Source: Rhodamnia argentea (Eukaryota > Streptophyta > Magnoliopsida > Myrtales > Myrtaceae). From it: a stretch of DNA of 64,000 bases. Each line of letters starts with the position of its first letter. Position 1 is the stretch's first letter. The position numbers were made by a program, and so were the translations under genes. This document shows positions 14,956-27,037 of this stretch, piece by piece. The notes under the pieces are model-generated. The model had not been told where the DNA came from and made no database searches. It saw only the letters and a program-made list of their open reading frames with translations. The stretch lies in contig NC_063156.1 in assembly GCF_020921035.1 (NCBI RefSeq), forward strand, positions 29,436,283 through 29,500,282, written 5' to 3'.

Positions 14956-15700
14956 AATACTTCAATCTCCCTTCCTAAAATCCCTTGGCATGCGATTTAT
15001 GACTTGCATGCCCCATTTTCGATGAAGTTTCTAGGATCATAGTCGAATATATGAGCTCTTCGTCGATGTTATTTCTAACGCAACCGTATTTTCAAAACTT
15101 ACTTTCATTTTTAGATCGCTCCGAATATATTCTCTCTCACATAATCACGTAACGTGTTGATTTTGCATCACACATAGAAGTCCTGTTGTTTTCATACCGC
15201 AAATAATCGACAAAGTAAACCTAATTCAACGACTAAATAAGTAATATTCAAGGATCTCAACTATCATTGATTGCTCATAAAATAGTAGGGAAGAATCAAT
15301 AGAAATTCAATTTATTTTGTTATTTTCCCAAGATGTTTTTTTTTTTTTTTTTTGGGGGGGGGGGGTCGCTCAAGATGTAATTAATTATATCTCGGCTTGG
15401 ATGAGAGTATATTGCATTCCTAGCATCGGTTATTATGGCTTGTTTCGTCGTTGAAGTGGACATGTGTGGCGGAGAACTTTGAATGTCTTGTGCATTGAAT
15501 TGATGCATCGGAGAATTAGGAAGTGGAATCCCTTCATAAACTTTGCAACCTACAAGAATGGTGAATAAAATGCACATGCACTAAATCGAAGACCATAATA
15601 TCAATACTTCTTATCAAAAGGCCAAACAGGACAGAGCCTATCCAACATCACAGCCACAATAATGTGAGTCACCAGTAGCCACAAAATCCAATCAAACATC
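14956..15700. other. Intergenic region between NOP56 and argininosuccinate synthase
   Basis: No gene is supported. It contains a poly(T)/poly(G) block (about 15335-15366) flanked by an 8-bp repeat, and the 3' region of the argininosuccinate synthase gene. Confidence 0.5.
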
Positions 15701-18700
15701 TTAGTTAAGCATCGCTCGCACCCTGATCGGAAGACCATAAAGCCGGATAAATCCAGCAGCATCGGCTTGGTTGTATATTTGGCTACTCTCAAATGATGAA
15801 ATATCTTGCCTGTAAAGGCTGAAGGGGCTTTTTCGACTAGTAACCGCAACAGATCCTTTGTATAGCTTGAGGACAACAGTACCGGTCGTAGTCTCCGTGA
15901 TCTTCTCCATGAAAGAGTCCATCGACTCGCGAAGAGGATCGAACCATCGCCCCGCGTACACCAACTCTGCATACTTGAGGGCCAGAGAATCCTTGAGTTG
16001 CATGGATTCCCGATCCAGGGTCAAAGTCTCTAGCTCCTGCACGGCAGTGAAAAGGATGGTCCCACCAGGAGTCTCATAGACTCCACGGCTTTTCATCCCA
16101 ACTAGCCGATTTTCAACCAGGTCAATGCGACCAATACCATGCCTCCCCCCGATCTCGTTCAGCTCAGAAAGCAAAGATGCAGGAGAGAGCTTCTTGCCGT
16201 TGATGGAAATTGGGAGCCCCGACGCAATCCCAATTTCGACATACCTGTAAAATGCAGGTCATCACAATCTATTAAGTGAGTAATTCATTTTGAAGAGAGG
16301 AACATGACAGCAATTCCGATCAGGAGATTCACTCGGGTTGATTAGGAGCATCTTCAGGGTCGACAGTCATCATGTACATATCCTTCTTTGGCTCATTCGC
16401 AGGGTCTTCCAGAATATCTCCCTCATGGCTCAAGTGCCACAAGTTTCTGTCCCTGCTATAGATGGACTTCTTGGTTACAGGAACTGGCACATTATGCTTC
16501 CTAGCATACTCGATGGCATCTTCTCTCCCTGTTATGTCCCATTCCCTCCAAGGGGCCACAACATTCAGCTCAGGGTTCAAGGCAAAGAAAGTCAGCTCAA
16601 ACCGAACCTATGCAAAAGATTTTAGCTTGTCATTTTATACTATAGTTGGATCTCTCTCATACACACATGCCCACAAAATTTATGTTTACTCTTAACAGAG
16701 ACCTGATCATTTCCCTTTCCAGTACATCCATGAGATACAGCATCTGCTCCAACTTCTTTTGCAACATCTACCATGGCCTATTAGATAATACATGTATCAA
16801 TACATAGAAAAATCTTATTAAGAAAGATTAGTTCCCGGTGGGAAGTGACTAGAAGAAAACAGTACTTAAAACAGATAATCTCCATTGAAAACTATGCCCA
16901 CTTGCACATTGGTGTTGATTGGTAAATTTAGAAACAGAATTTTCATTACCTTAACATCCGAAATTAATTGCAAAAACTACAAGCAATATAGAAAAGCAAT
17001 GCACCTAGACCACATATATTACCCTGTTTTTTATGCTATCAGAAATAAAGTAATCAACATGAACCATTACTCTTCTAATGAAAAGTGAAGGAACATTTGT
17101 ATAAATTTTTCACAGGTTTATCAGAGTTTCTTAACAAGGAAAGTCCTGCATTCTTTCACCAACATAGTGCTAGCTCAGTAAATTTTATCTTCTTGATTAC
17201 CTGTAATAGTTTAATCCTTCCATTCTTTCATAAATAGTCTTAACTTAAATAGCGCCAACATAATGAACTTGGATCTTTTGAAAAAATTTGGTAGGAACAC
17301 TGTCAGTGAAGATTAAACTTATGAAGGAGTAGATGTAAACATTTTATATCCACTATAGAACTTGGAAAACTACCGAAGGGTTTTATGAAGCCTAACACAG
17401 GATTATAATAGCAAAGGATGAATCTATAAAGAGAGATAAATTACAAAATTGCAATCTGAGAAACTTACTGAACCATATGCTTGAGTGGAGCAGTGAGATA
17501 CCACCACCCCCACCATGTTACTCTCAAATGCAATGAGGGGAAAGGAGATAATACATATAACAACAGCCTTTCCACCTTCTTGAAAATAGTTAAAATAACA
17601 TAACCTTAGCAATGACTGGTCGGGCCATAGAGGTCCCCAACAGGTACTTCCTCTCATAGATGGCGCCGGCTCGCAGGCAAGGATATATGTAATCCTTCAC
17701 AAATTCTTCCTTTAGGTCCTTTACCACCAACTGACATGCACCACTGGCCTTGGCCTTCTCTTCCAAACCTTCGAGCTCCTTCAAACCCTACAAATCAAGC
17801 ACAAAAACATCAAGGTTTGAAGAAGAAACATGGGGAAAATCGATCCAAATGACAGTCATATGGAACACCAACTATTTTCTGCGGAATTATATCTTCTTTG
17901 AACTAATTCAATGATGCGTTAAGGAACATACTTGGCCAACGTCAGCAGTGAAGCATACAACCTCACAGCCATAGTTCTCCCTGCAAGTAATGTAATTCAA
18001 ATTTCAAGCCGAAAGCATGCGAAAGGTACATAAAACCACGATCCTATAAAAACTCAGTAAAATTAAAATAGTGTTGAAAATGTAGATTGTGGTATCCATG
18101 AGATCTATTCCCCTATTAAATCTTGCTCAGAAAGATAGATTTCACTGCCCCCTCTCTACTCTACCCAAATCCCAGAAAAAAGAAAGGGCTAACAGGACCA
18201 TCATACCTTTCTCCGCATGTCAAGAAAGCATTAGAACAAAGTCTCAGGAACATTTTGATGCAAACTGAATCTGAAAACTTATTTCTTGTAATGTGCATCA
18301 TGTATTTCAGATTACTATGGATGTGAATATAGCATTCTGCATATGCTGAGAAGAAGAGAGAATTACCTCAGCCATGGAACAATAACTGAGGTATCTAAGC
18401 CCCCACTATAGGCCAGAACCACTTTCTTCAACTTCCCGCGTATACCTCCACCCTTTTCTGCATTACTTGGCAAAACTGCTTGAATTCCTGCAGTAAAGAG
18501 TCGACACCCATTAGATTGCAGAGCGAACATAAAAAGATGCAGGCCATAGGATTCTGGCAAAAAGGATTTGCAGCAAAGTCCATAATCAACACTCCTAAGC
18601 GAACTTAATTTGTTTAAACAGATTAGTAATGCTTTGGTGGAACAAACTTTCCTTGTTTTTTATACATGTTCCACACTACTAAACTGGCAGAGGATGTGAG

Positions 18701-19375
18701 CACATAACCAAGTATCGACTTTGTAAAAAATAAAAATCTCACCTTTATTTGCATGAACATGTCAAAAAGGCTAGGGAAAACAAAGCTCACCTTTTCTAAC
18801 ACGAGATTCAGCAGTGATACCGCCATGGGTCAAACCAATCGGATATCCATGGAAGCAACTCAACCGAGCACCAAACTGGGGTAAAAAAGTTAAAAAAGAT
18901 CTTATCAAGCCAACAGTTTTGCTTTTGAAAACAAAGTCCATGGAATAGACTATAAATTATATGGGCCATACCTTGCGTAATTCAAATGAACTTTTCAGGC
19001 AGCTTATCTTGTCATGAATAAGTGTCGCTGGAAGTTCAATCAGACAAACATAAGGAAGAGTCAGCTAAAGCAAGAACAAATCTTGACCAAAATGCACTTC
19101 TTTCACTCTCTTTCTAAGAATCTACTCTGCTCATAGCCACACAGGCCATCTCAAAAACTTGCGTCAAGAGAGAATAAAGTACAACTAAAGCTTCGATCTT
19201 TTTGCTAAACAAATGCACGACCACAAAACAAAAGATTCGAACTTTCCCATGCAGCAAGGAAATTCAGCAACTGGGTATCCACGGAAACCGAAAAAATAAA
19301 AAGATTACCTTCGTTCGATGCACAGACCGTGGCGCTGTTGCCAGAGTAGGGCATTGTAGCGTGCCACTGAGCCAT
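15701..19375 (-). CDS. Argininosuccinate synthase, plastid-targeted
   Basis: At least nine minus-strand exons are readable, from [17 protein letters not shown] at 19375 to a stop at 15701-15703. Main blocks lie near 19310-19375, 18972-19027, 18791-18876, 18367-18489, 17933-17981, 17605-17786, 16702-16775, 16330-16607 and 15701-16244. The enzyme joins citrulline and aspartate using ATP, the penultimate step of arginine synthesis, in plastids. The ATP-binding motif AYSGGLDTS is near 18400. [12 protein letters not shown] crosses the exon boundary near 16702/16607, and [10 protein letters not shown] is near 16150. The first exons have the Ser/Ala-rich look of a transit peptide and no conserved domain. 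A broken copy of one exon-intron junction lies at 25441. Confidence 0.95.
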
Positions 19376-19876
19376 GTCCGCAAACTCTCGCCCCTTCTGA
19401 GACCACGGTCAAATAAATCGCAGAAAAGGATCGGGTGCTCCCGGGTAAGCGTTGGGAATCGAATCTTAGAACTGCAGAATTGTGTGATCGACTCCTCGAA
19501 AATATGTCGAAAAGAAGCGCCTCTCCAAACAGGAAGACTGAGAAAAGAGAAAGGAGAAAGAAAGTAAGGGGTAGCGTCGCAGTCAGTGGAGGGTTTTGAG
19601 GTTTTAGGCGGGTGCGAATTTAATATTTTTGGGCAGCTTATGAACTATTAATCCATGGCCTGTCTGAGACGGATTTTTCCCCATTTCACAGAGTCGCGAC
19701 AAGTTTGGCATGTGCTCTTGAACCACTGGCACTAGGGTTCTCAGTTAATTGCCTACTTCGTATAATTTCACGTCATACTTAAGCCCAGCCGCCAGACAAG
19801 ATGACAAAATTATAAGCGATATTCCACGACTTGTGAAAAATTTCCTATCAAAACTTTACCAGAGGAATTTGAGCGC
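19376..19876. other. Upstream region of argininosuccinate synthase
   Basis: This holds the 5' leader and promoter on the minus strand, up to the insertion site of the Mutator-like element. No recognised promoter motif or gene was found. Confidence 0.5.
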
Positions 19877-21055
19877 ACATTCGAGGGTCTTTTTTCAATT
19901 TAATTTTCAAAAAAAATATTTACAAATTTTTTTAAATATATTTATAAATTTGGGCCTCTCTTGACGGTCCAACCGCCGAGCAAGTGGGGTGGGCCTCGCC
20001 TCTCTCGCTCGGTAGTACAACTACCGACCGGGAGGGGTTTTTTTTTTAAAAAAAAATTCATATTTTTTTAACGTGTTTTAATTATTGGTACTTATAATAT
20101 TTAGTTTATTTCGTATTTTTTTAAACATGTTTTAATTATTGATACATATAATATTTATTTTATTTATAATTTTTTTCTTATGAAGCTTATCTTTATAACA
20201 TAATTAGCAATAATAAATGTAAAAAATTATTAAGATCTATAATTAATAAATAATATTATAATTATGTAATTAATTAAAAATATTCATAAAATAAAATTGA
20301 TAAGATATATATGAAAAAATGAAATTTTCATAATATATAATAATCGTCAACCGTAATTACATCTACTAATAATGCCGTCCTCCTATATGACCTCATGTTC
20401 CGCAAGCAAGTAGTCCCGTTGTTCGGCGGGTCTAGTATTATACCGATGAGGAGGACGAGAATGCGGATGAGTATGACGTGTATATGACAAAGACATACCT
20501 TGTGAAAATATGCCGCGCCCGCACGCTACATATCATATTGTAAGAGGGCATCAAAAAAAAGGAAAAAAAAATCAGATCCATATGTATCAGTAAAACTAAT
20601 TGGAGTCTACGGCGGTGGATTGTCGGGAAATTCAAAAGCGGATCTCCCGTGAGATGGGCTGGCAAACTATGCGAATCCCGCATTAAAATCTGACCGACCA
20701 AACCCTAAAGTGAACCTCGAGTGAAATCACGTCGTATGATATTCCAAGGGGTAGGGGACGACATCACCATTTAGAAGAACTCAAGTAGTCCTCCGGATCG
20801 GCTGAACAGTATTATATGGGTTATTATCATGCGACCCAACGGGTGTTCTTGCAATTGCTGGTTGGGGCAGTGACATCATTATTAGCCGCATTTCCTCGTT
20901 ACGGATAAGCTATATTCCTCATAGCTGCCCGGGATCGACGAGATGGATTGAAGTTATCTATAATATGTAAAATTTGTTCGATGCCATCATCCTAGTAATG
21001 ATATCAAAATTAACAAAAGTTATGAAATGATAATAAGTTATGTTCTAAAAAATAA

Positions 21056-22654
21056 TTAATGAATTAAATTGAAAGTGTTTGCACAAACCGTTACACCCAT
21101 TGCGGCTCCCGGAATGAAAATCCACCTCCGGGTATGTTTACGGTACCACTCAATATATCTTGAATGATAGTAAAGTGCATCCGTTGCGGGATCACCATTA
21201 ACTATATAATCGATACGACGGTCCCACATATCAATCCATCGTGCGTGCTTGCCTACCCAATCCTTCCTAACCGACCTTAATTTAATATTATGCAAAGCCG
21301 TATGATCACGCGGACAAGTAGGTATTGGTTGCTGCATACCGAATCGACGAAGTACTCGATTTGGATAATACCACTCAACTATCCAGCAATAGATGAGTGG
21401 GACACGAGCTCTCCAACTATCTTGTCCCCGCCGGCAATAATATGGTAGAGCCTCCGGAATGTCGTCGGGGTAAGGCTCCCAAATAATCCGGTATCGTAAT
21501 AAAACATATCAAATTAAATCAAAAATTAATTTATAAGCTAACATTATATTAAACTCATTGTTATCATTACTTACGTCTTCTGATCTCATTCTATCGAGTT
21601 GGTAGCGCAAATGTAGCAACATAAATGTGGAGACCTCCGTTGTCGGTAGACCTTGACTACAACCGCATAAACAAAAAGAATGAGATTTTCATAAATTATA
21701 TGCACGAAAAAGAATTAATGACTCGCGAACTAAAAAAGCAATAGATCACATACCGACTACCGAGATGTGCATCTTCAAAAGGATGACGGTCTATTAGGGA
21801 TGAGGAGACACATCTAAAGTACTTGCATGCCCAAATCTGCAATACATGTAGAACACCCTCAATTTGATGCTTTGATGGATCGGTTGCACCGCATAACTCC
21901 CGATACAACCACGCAAGCCCCGCTGAATCCCAACCGTCTTGCGTAAGGCTGTTGAGGTTCGCCAGCGGTGGAAGAAATAGCAAACTAACCGTGCCCCCGA
22001 TTTATCTGCAAAAATACATCCTCCAATCGGGCGGAGAATTAATGCTCTAGCATGCTGTACTATAGTAACGTCATCAGCATTTGGAGGAAGATCATCAAAG
22101 TGTTCTCTCGGCCAACTTATGTTTATCTGCGTGCCATGCAAATTGGGTGGGCGAATACCAAGTAGATCATCACAAAGAGTACCCCAATTGAAATCAATAG
22201 GGCCGGTAAATGCATGTCCATCAATTGGAAGTCCTGTGAGTACCGTTATATCCTCAAGTGTGATCGTATATTCACCTTCCGGCATGTAGAAGGTATGAGT
22301 CTTAGGCCTTCACCGCTTGACCAATGCAGTAATCAAATGCCAATCTAGCTGGAAATATCCCATCATATAGACTCCGTAAAATCCCAAAGCTTGAAGATAC
22401 GAGAGTATATGCGGATCAAGTTCGTCTACGTGTAGTATCGATCGCTGACATCTAATTAGTGCATTTTGATTTGGCTGTGAAATGTGATATGAATTGTTAG
22501 TAGCAATTTTGATATTGCTATTATGAATGACAGATGAACCGCTAAATTTCTCAATTATCCGAGCGTTCCATACGGTCTTTGATTTATGTCGGGCCTGCCG
22601 TGTAAGTAGTGAATCATCCCGAGGTCCCGGTTGAATATGAATCTTCCGTGCCAC
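21056..22654 (-). pseudogene. Plant mobile domain (PMD, MAIN-like) gene, broken
   Basis: On the minus strand, LDPHILSYLQALGFYGVYMM, then QLDWHLITALVKR, PKTHTFYMPEGEYTITLED and ITVLTGLPIDGHAFTGP follow the plant mobile domain (PF10536) pattern seen in MAIN/MAIL proteins and in transposon copies. Downstream blocks are LANLNSL, GLAWLYRELC and HARWIDMWDRRIDYIV. A TGA at 22312-22310 replaces the usual Trp in the KRWRPKTHTF motif. A frameshift near 21975 separates the second and third blocks. Further introns are likely. PMD genes are known passengers of Mutator and Gypsy elements; their host relatives act in gene silencing and meristem maintenance. Confidence 0.82.
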
Positions 22655-22839
22655 ATCTACAATTGTGATATTATCTATATCATTAGATTGATATATCTAA
22701 TGTAGATATGGAACAGATGAACAGAATAAATATCGCGCAACCGTGATATTATAACATCATAACAAATTAATTTATAAATGGTACACATTATTCAGTATAG
22801 CTAATTTACATAATTCACACAAGTTTGCCAATCTGTGAT

Positions 22840-23640
22840 CTATTCTTGAGTCGATTTGTGTGCACAAGTACTCTTGTTGTGCCCCGATTTTTCACATATC
22901 GCGTAATGGATACGAGATGTACTACTGTTCGGTGTCCTCCAGTCCATCTCATTGCGTATATGTGATGCACGAGGCCTTCCTTTTTTCCTAATGCGGCTCG
23001 GGTCCGACACTAATGGCAATACATCGGGTTCAAACCAGTACTCAACATGCCCCAATAGATAAAATATATACCGATAGCACTGAAGGGTTTTTATCCAGCA
23101 TGTACCACTCATCTACGTACGCCTCGTAATCAATTATATATGCTTGACATGCTGCAATTACGTGGGAACATGAAATTTTAATCTTTTAAAAATTTTCACA
23201 TGTGCACGTTCGCGGGTCTAGGCGCACTATCTATTTATGTCCCCCTAATCTTCTGGATCCGTCGAGTCTAGTTTTAACTTCGAAAATCCTTACATCGTAG
23301 TCGAAACATGTCACTCCGTGCCTATTTGCGAGCCGATTGTTTTCCTCGAGCGTCTGACCCGCAAAATGTGTAACTACATGTCCTTGGTCCTTCCGTATCA
23401 TATACATCGTTCTTCTCGTGTCAAAATTGTTGACCAACCGATAGAATATCTTCTCCATCATAGTTTTTATTGACAAACCACGATAACCCTTCAGTATGCC
23501 ATTGATCGATTCAACTAAATTTATTGTCATCGATCCATATATTCTCTCTTCATCATAAGCCTTCGTTCATTTGTCCATTGGAATCTTGTTACACCATGCG
23601 GTTGTGCGTGCATCCATACCCCTAATTTCGTCCATGATGT
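22840..23640 (-). pseudogene. MuDR-family transposase, C-terminal part, broken
   Basis: Minus-strand translations show the region after the catalytic core: TINLVESINGILKG near 23525, then FYRLVNNFDTRR. A SWIM zinc-finger-like stretch follows (DPRTCTCENF, then SCSHVIAACQAY) at about 23230-23140. Then come GRPRASHIRNEMDW and a CCHC zinc knuckle-like CEKSGHNKSTC near 22900. This order is typical of plant Mutator transposases. Frame changes and stops interrupt it, including a TGA in place of a likely Trp codon near 23565. The N-terminal DDE portion is not recognisable, so the element is not autonomous now. Confidence 0.8.
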
Positions 23641-24983
23641 GATTGAACTTTCATTGTTGATTCACGTAAACTGTACATTACAATAATAATTAATACTTCA
23701 TTCTCAATTTTATGAATATGCATTTTCCTCAAATTTTAAAATTTCAAAATTTACCTGCCTCCTCAATAAGATCTTTACCTTCGGCATTTTTGAATTATTT
23801 ATTGTAGTTGCATACAAGATGTCAAACGCAATATCTATGGTGGTTATGTGGAGGACGTCACCCCGCTGTCTCCATTGCTCTTTTAATCCCGATATGCCTG
23901 CATGATATTACACAAATATTGTCCTTACTAGTAACATATCTCCACAATAGAGTCATAAACCAAGTCCAATTATCAATATCTATAGCGGCTCTAGCTATTA
24001 ACTTTTTTTTTTTAAATAGAGTCTCTAGAGAAAGTCATAAAGGAGAACACGATAGCGTACTTGGAGATGGGGTGAATAAAAAAATTCGTCCTAATCTCGT
24101 TAATTTTTTTTAATCGGGTGAAATCTAACTTGTGCTTCTCGTGTTGTGCTATCTGATAACCTTTTTTTGTTATTTTTCCAAAAAATCATTTTAAACTCTT
24201 AAAACAATAAATATTTTTAAACAATATCTAAATTTGTAAACATTATAACTATTATCAAAACATTCGCAAAAATTTAAAACAAATTACTAACAACATATAG
24301 GTAATATAGATGATGCAGGTATAAATAATAACCACATAAATAAATCTATACTTACGAAACTGTAAAAAATAATTGCAACGAAATTTACCTCAAATTATCG
24401 AGGAGCGCATGCACCGAATGAGGAGCTCAAATTGTCAAGAGAAAGTACCGAATTAATTTAAATATTACGAAAATATTAATTTAAAAACGTAGTACTAACA
24501 ACATATAAATCATATAAACATAAATCCATACTTAATTATAAAGAAAAGCGTCTAAGGGAGAACGTTTGAAGGACAGCAAGAGCGTCTGAAGGAGAGGGAG
24601 AGCGTATGAAGGACTGAACAAGCGATAGAACATTCTAAGGTGGAGGAAGAACGTCTAAAGGAGAAGGATAGTGAGAAAGCGTTCAGACAAGAGAGAAAAT
24701 TTTAAGGATGAGAGAACGAAAGAGATGAAATTTTAAAGAAGGGGAGGGAGAAGAGGGGGAGAGAGGCGCAGAGGCTCACGAGCACTGCGGTGCGTGAGAT
24801 GCGGGGGGGCGGGGGCCCCCACTCTCGCTCGGCGGTTCGGCTGCCGAGTGAGGGAGACCCCCACCCCCAAAAATCGGCACCCCAATTGCCGAGCGAGACC
24901 CAAATCCGTAAATATTTTTAAAAAAAAATTAATTTCGTAAATATATATTTTTTAAATTAAATTGGAAAAAAACCCACATTCGA

Positions 24984-26105
24984 CAATTATGAGTCAACTT
25001 CACTGTTATCTCCTTGAGTCCAGGCATTTCTACAGTTTAAGTATTGGGGTGATCATTGAATCACAAAAAGGATATATCTTGGTTGTTCATTACAAAATTT
25101 ATATGAAAAATTGTATCAGAAGCGGATAAAAGACAGTGGACAGTGGAGTATGACATTTTTAAGATGGTGAATTGGTCTCTCGAGAGATCATAAAAATATC
25201 TAATACAGCCTATTGAGTGCCGAGACATACACCGACTTGAGAATAATGCGGAAAGATTTCTATATGTTTTGATTAATCGAAAAGAGTACATAGAGAGTTT
25301 CTTTGTAAATTTTATTAGATTTAGACCATTTTTTTTATCGGAGGACTATATGAGAAAATCTAATCAGATATGCAAAATCAAAATAGATATAAAAATTAAA
25401 GAAAATATCCTAAATATTATTAGAAGATAATATCTTTTAATACCCTCCAAGGGGCCACAATGATCAGATCGGGGTTCAAGGCGAAGACAGTCGGCTCAAA
25501 CTAAACCCGTGCGAGTGATTTTAGATTTCGTCATGCTTTGAGCTACAATAACGTGTTAGATCTCTCTCTCGTAATTTTATCAATAATAGCAAAAGAACAC
25601 CCGCATGTGCAATGCAAAAAATGACAAAAAAACAAGAAATTTGTTCGGAGAGGGATTTTTTTTAAAATGAAGATTAGTTTGGGAAAGAATTTGAAAGGTT
25701 CTGAAACGAGAGACTTAAATTTAAGTTTTGAAAGTAGATATTTTTGGATTTAATTGATAATTGTCTTAACTAAGTATATATTTATGAAGTTAGTCGACAA
25801 TTATCTTAACTAATTACATAGGCACCCTTGCTCATGTGACTATATTTACATGACTAAAGTTTTTTGCCATTAAAGGCCATACGACATGTTACAAAATATC
25901 ACAATAATTTCACAAAATATGAAAGTTTATAGTTTTTTAATTTTTTTTATCATACGCGGTATTTAGTATTTTCGAAAGCCACATGTCAAAAAGATCATCT
26001 CATTAGTCATTACCTTTCTGTTATAGGAAAATTTTAAAATAAGGGCATGAAATGTCTTTATTTTATCAAATAGCAACATAAATTAGACTTTATTTTAAAT
26101 AAGGA
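24984..26105. other. AT-rich intergenic DNA
   Basis: Apart from the argininosuccinate synthase fragment at 25441-25580, nothing recognisable was found in this stretch. Confidence 0.5.
25441..25580 (-). pseudogene. Fragment of argininosuccinate synthase gene (exon plus adjoining intron)
   Basis: Bases 25442-25505 resemble the argininosuccinate synthase exon at 16540-16607: the shared core is CCCTCCAAGGGGCCACAA, and the minus-strand translation keeps VFALNP and VAPWR. Similarity continues into the adjoining intron (GATTTTAG, then GATCTCTCTC). Retention of the intron shows copying at the DNA level rather than through mRNA. The copy has several substitutions and no flanking coding exons. Confidence 0.75.
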
Positions 26106-26619
26106 TTAATACCAGAAAACCCCAAACTAGTACATTTGTGATAACTTTACCCCAAACTATTTTATCACGAAAAATCCTAAATCGATACAGCTGTGATAAA
26201 TTCACCCCAAACTATTTTTGACCATAAAAAATCCCGAACGAGTATATATGTGACAAATTTATCTTAAATTTTTTTTTAGCCACAAAAAATTTCAAACCGA
26301 TACACCTGTAACAAATTTACCCTTTGTAAGTTTCGGTTAAATTGGATTAATACTACGAAAAAATCCTAAAATAATACACTTGTTATAAACAGAAAATAAA
26401 AATCCTAAATTGACACACCGTCAACTGCCATGTATCATTCAACATAGCAATTTGACGGCAAAATTTAACTAAAATTAAATGAGGGTAAATTTATCACAAT
26501 TGACTCAATTTTGGGTCAATTTAGCATGGATGTATCAGTTTGGGATTTTTTGTGGTAAAAAAATAATTTTGGATAAATTTATCACAAATTTACTGATTTA
26601 GGGCTTTTCGTGATATTAA
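26106..26619. mobile_element. Small TIR element built from ~56-bp tandem repeats
   Basis: The left end (TTAATACCAGAAAACCCC) and the reverse complement of the right end (TTAATATCACGAAAAGCCC) match, and similarity continues through AGTACATTTGTGATAA-type sequence. Inside, a motif of the form tAcAnnTGTGAtAAATTtAcCCcAAA recurs at about 55-57 bp spacing, at 26131, 26186 and 26243, then degenerates. It fits a non-autonomous MITE-like element with an internal minisatellite. The superfamily was not determined. Confidence 0.7.
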
Positions 26620-27037
26620 CGGTCCGAAATGTTTTTATTATTTTAAATAAAAACTTTTTTTTGGTCACAAGCCATGTGTATGTACAGTTTGTGAAATCCT
26701 ACCCCCTTCTCATGTGTCTTCACCCCAACTCCTCCCCAAAGTGAAAATTCGAACCATTCATCCTAAGAAAATATTTAGTGGTCATCAAACTCCATGTCAT
26801 CAGCCTACGTGGAGCGCGAGATCCATTCGAAATTCAACACGTGTCCTCTGACCTGGAATTAAAAAAAAAAAGAATAGAACGGGTGCCATTTTTTATCTCT
26901 CTCCTATGGCAAACTAGCAAGCCGGACAAAGTTTGAGGACAAGCAACATTAAATGACATTGATTGATGACCATCAAATATTCTCTCATCCTCAAGTGATA
27001 GAAGAGTGACTACCGTTGCAAATCCTTTGATTGATAA

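Larger units (their letters stand above)
19885..24975 (-). mobile_element. Decayed Mutator-like element carrying a MuDR transposase and a plant mobile domain gene
   Basis: The ends are inverted repeats. The left end begins GGGTCTTTTTTCAATTTAA; the reverse complement of the right end begins GGGTTTTTTTCCAATTTAA. Similarity continues for well over 100 bp, including GC-rich subterminal blocks with CCGAGCGAG motifs near 19975-20035 and 24800-24895. The flanking duplication is ACATTCGA, or CACATTCGA if one end base is shifted (19876-19884 and 24975-24983); Mutator elements typically make 9 bp. Inside, on the minus strand, lie a MuDR-type transposase 3' part and then a PMD gene, both broken. Short GAGCGTCTGAAGGAGA-like repeats at 24540-24670 lie inside the right end. 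The internal DNA is very AT-rich. Confidence 0.88.

Noticed and set aside
23808..24113. A 101-codon open frame on the plus strand inside the Mutator-like element
   Set aside because: It is antisense to the degraded transposase region and has no recognisable protein features.
26106..26400. Regularly spaced repeats that superficially recall a CRISPR array
   Set aside because: Repeat units are degenerate, AT-rich and directly abutting without unique spacers, lie in a plant genome, and are bounded by inverted termini; they fit a minisatellite in a MITE-like element.
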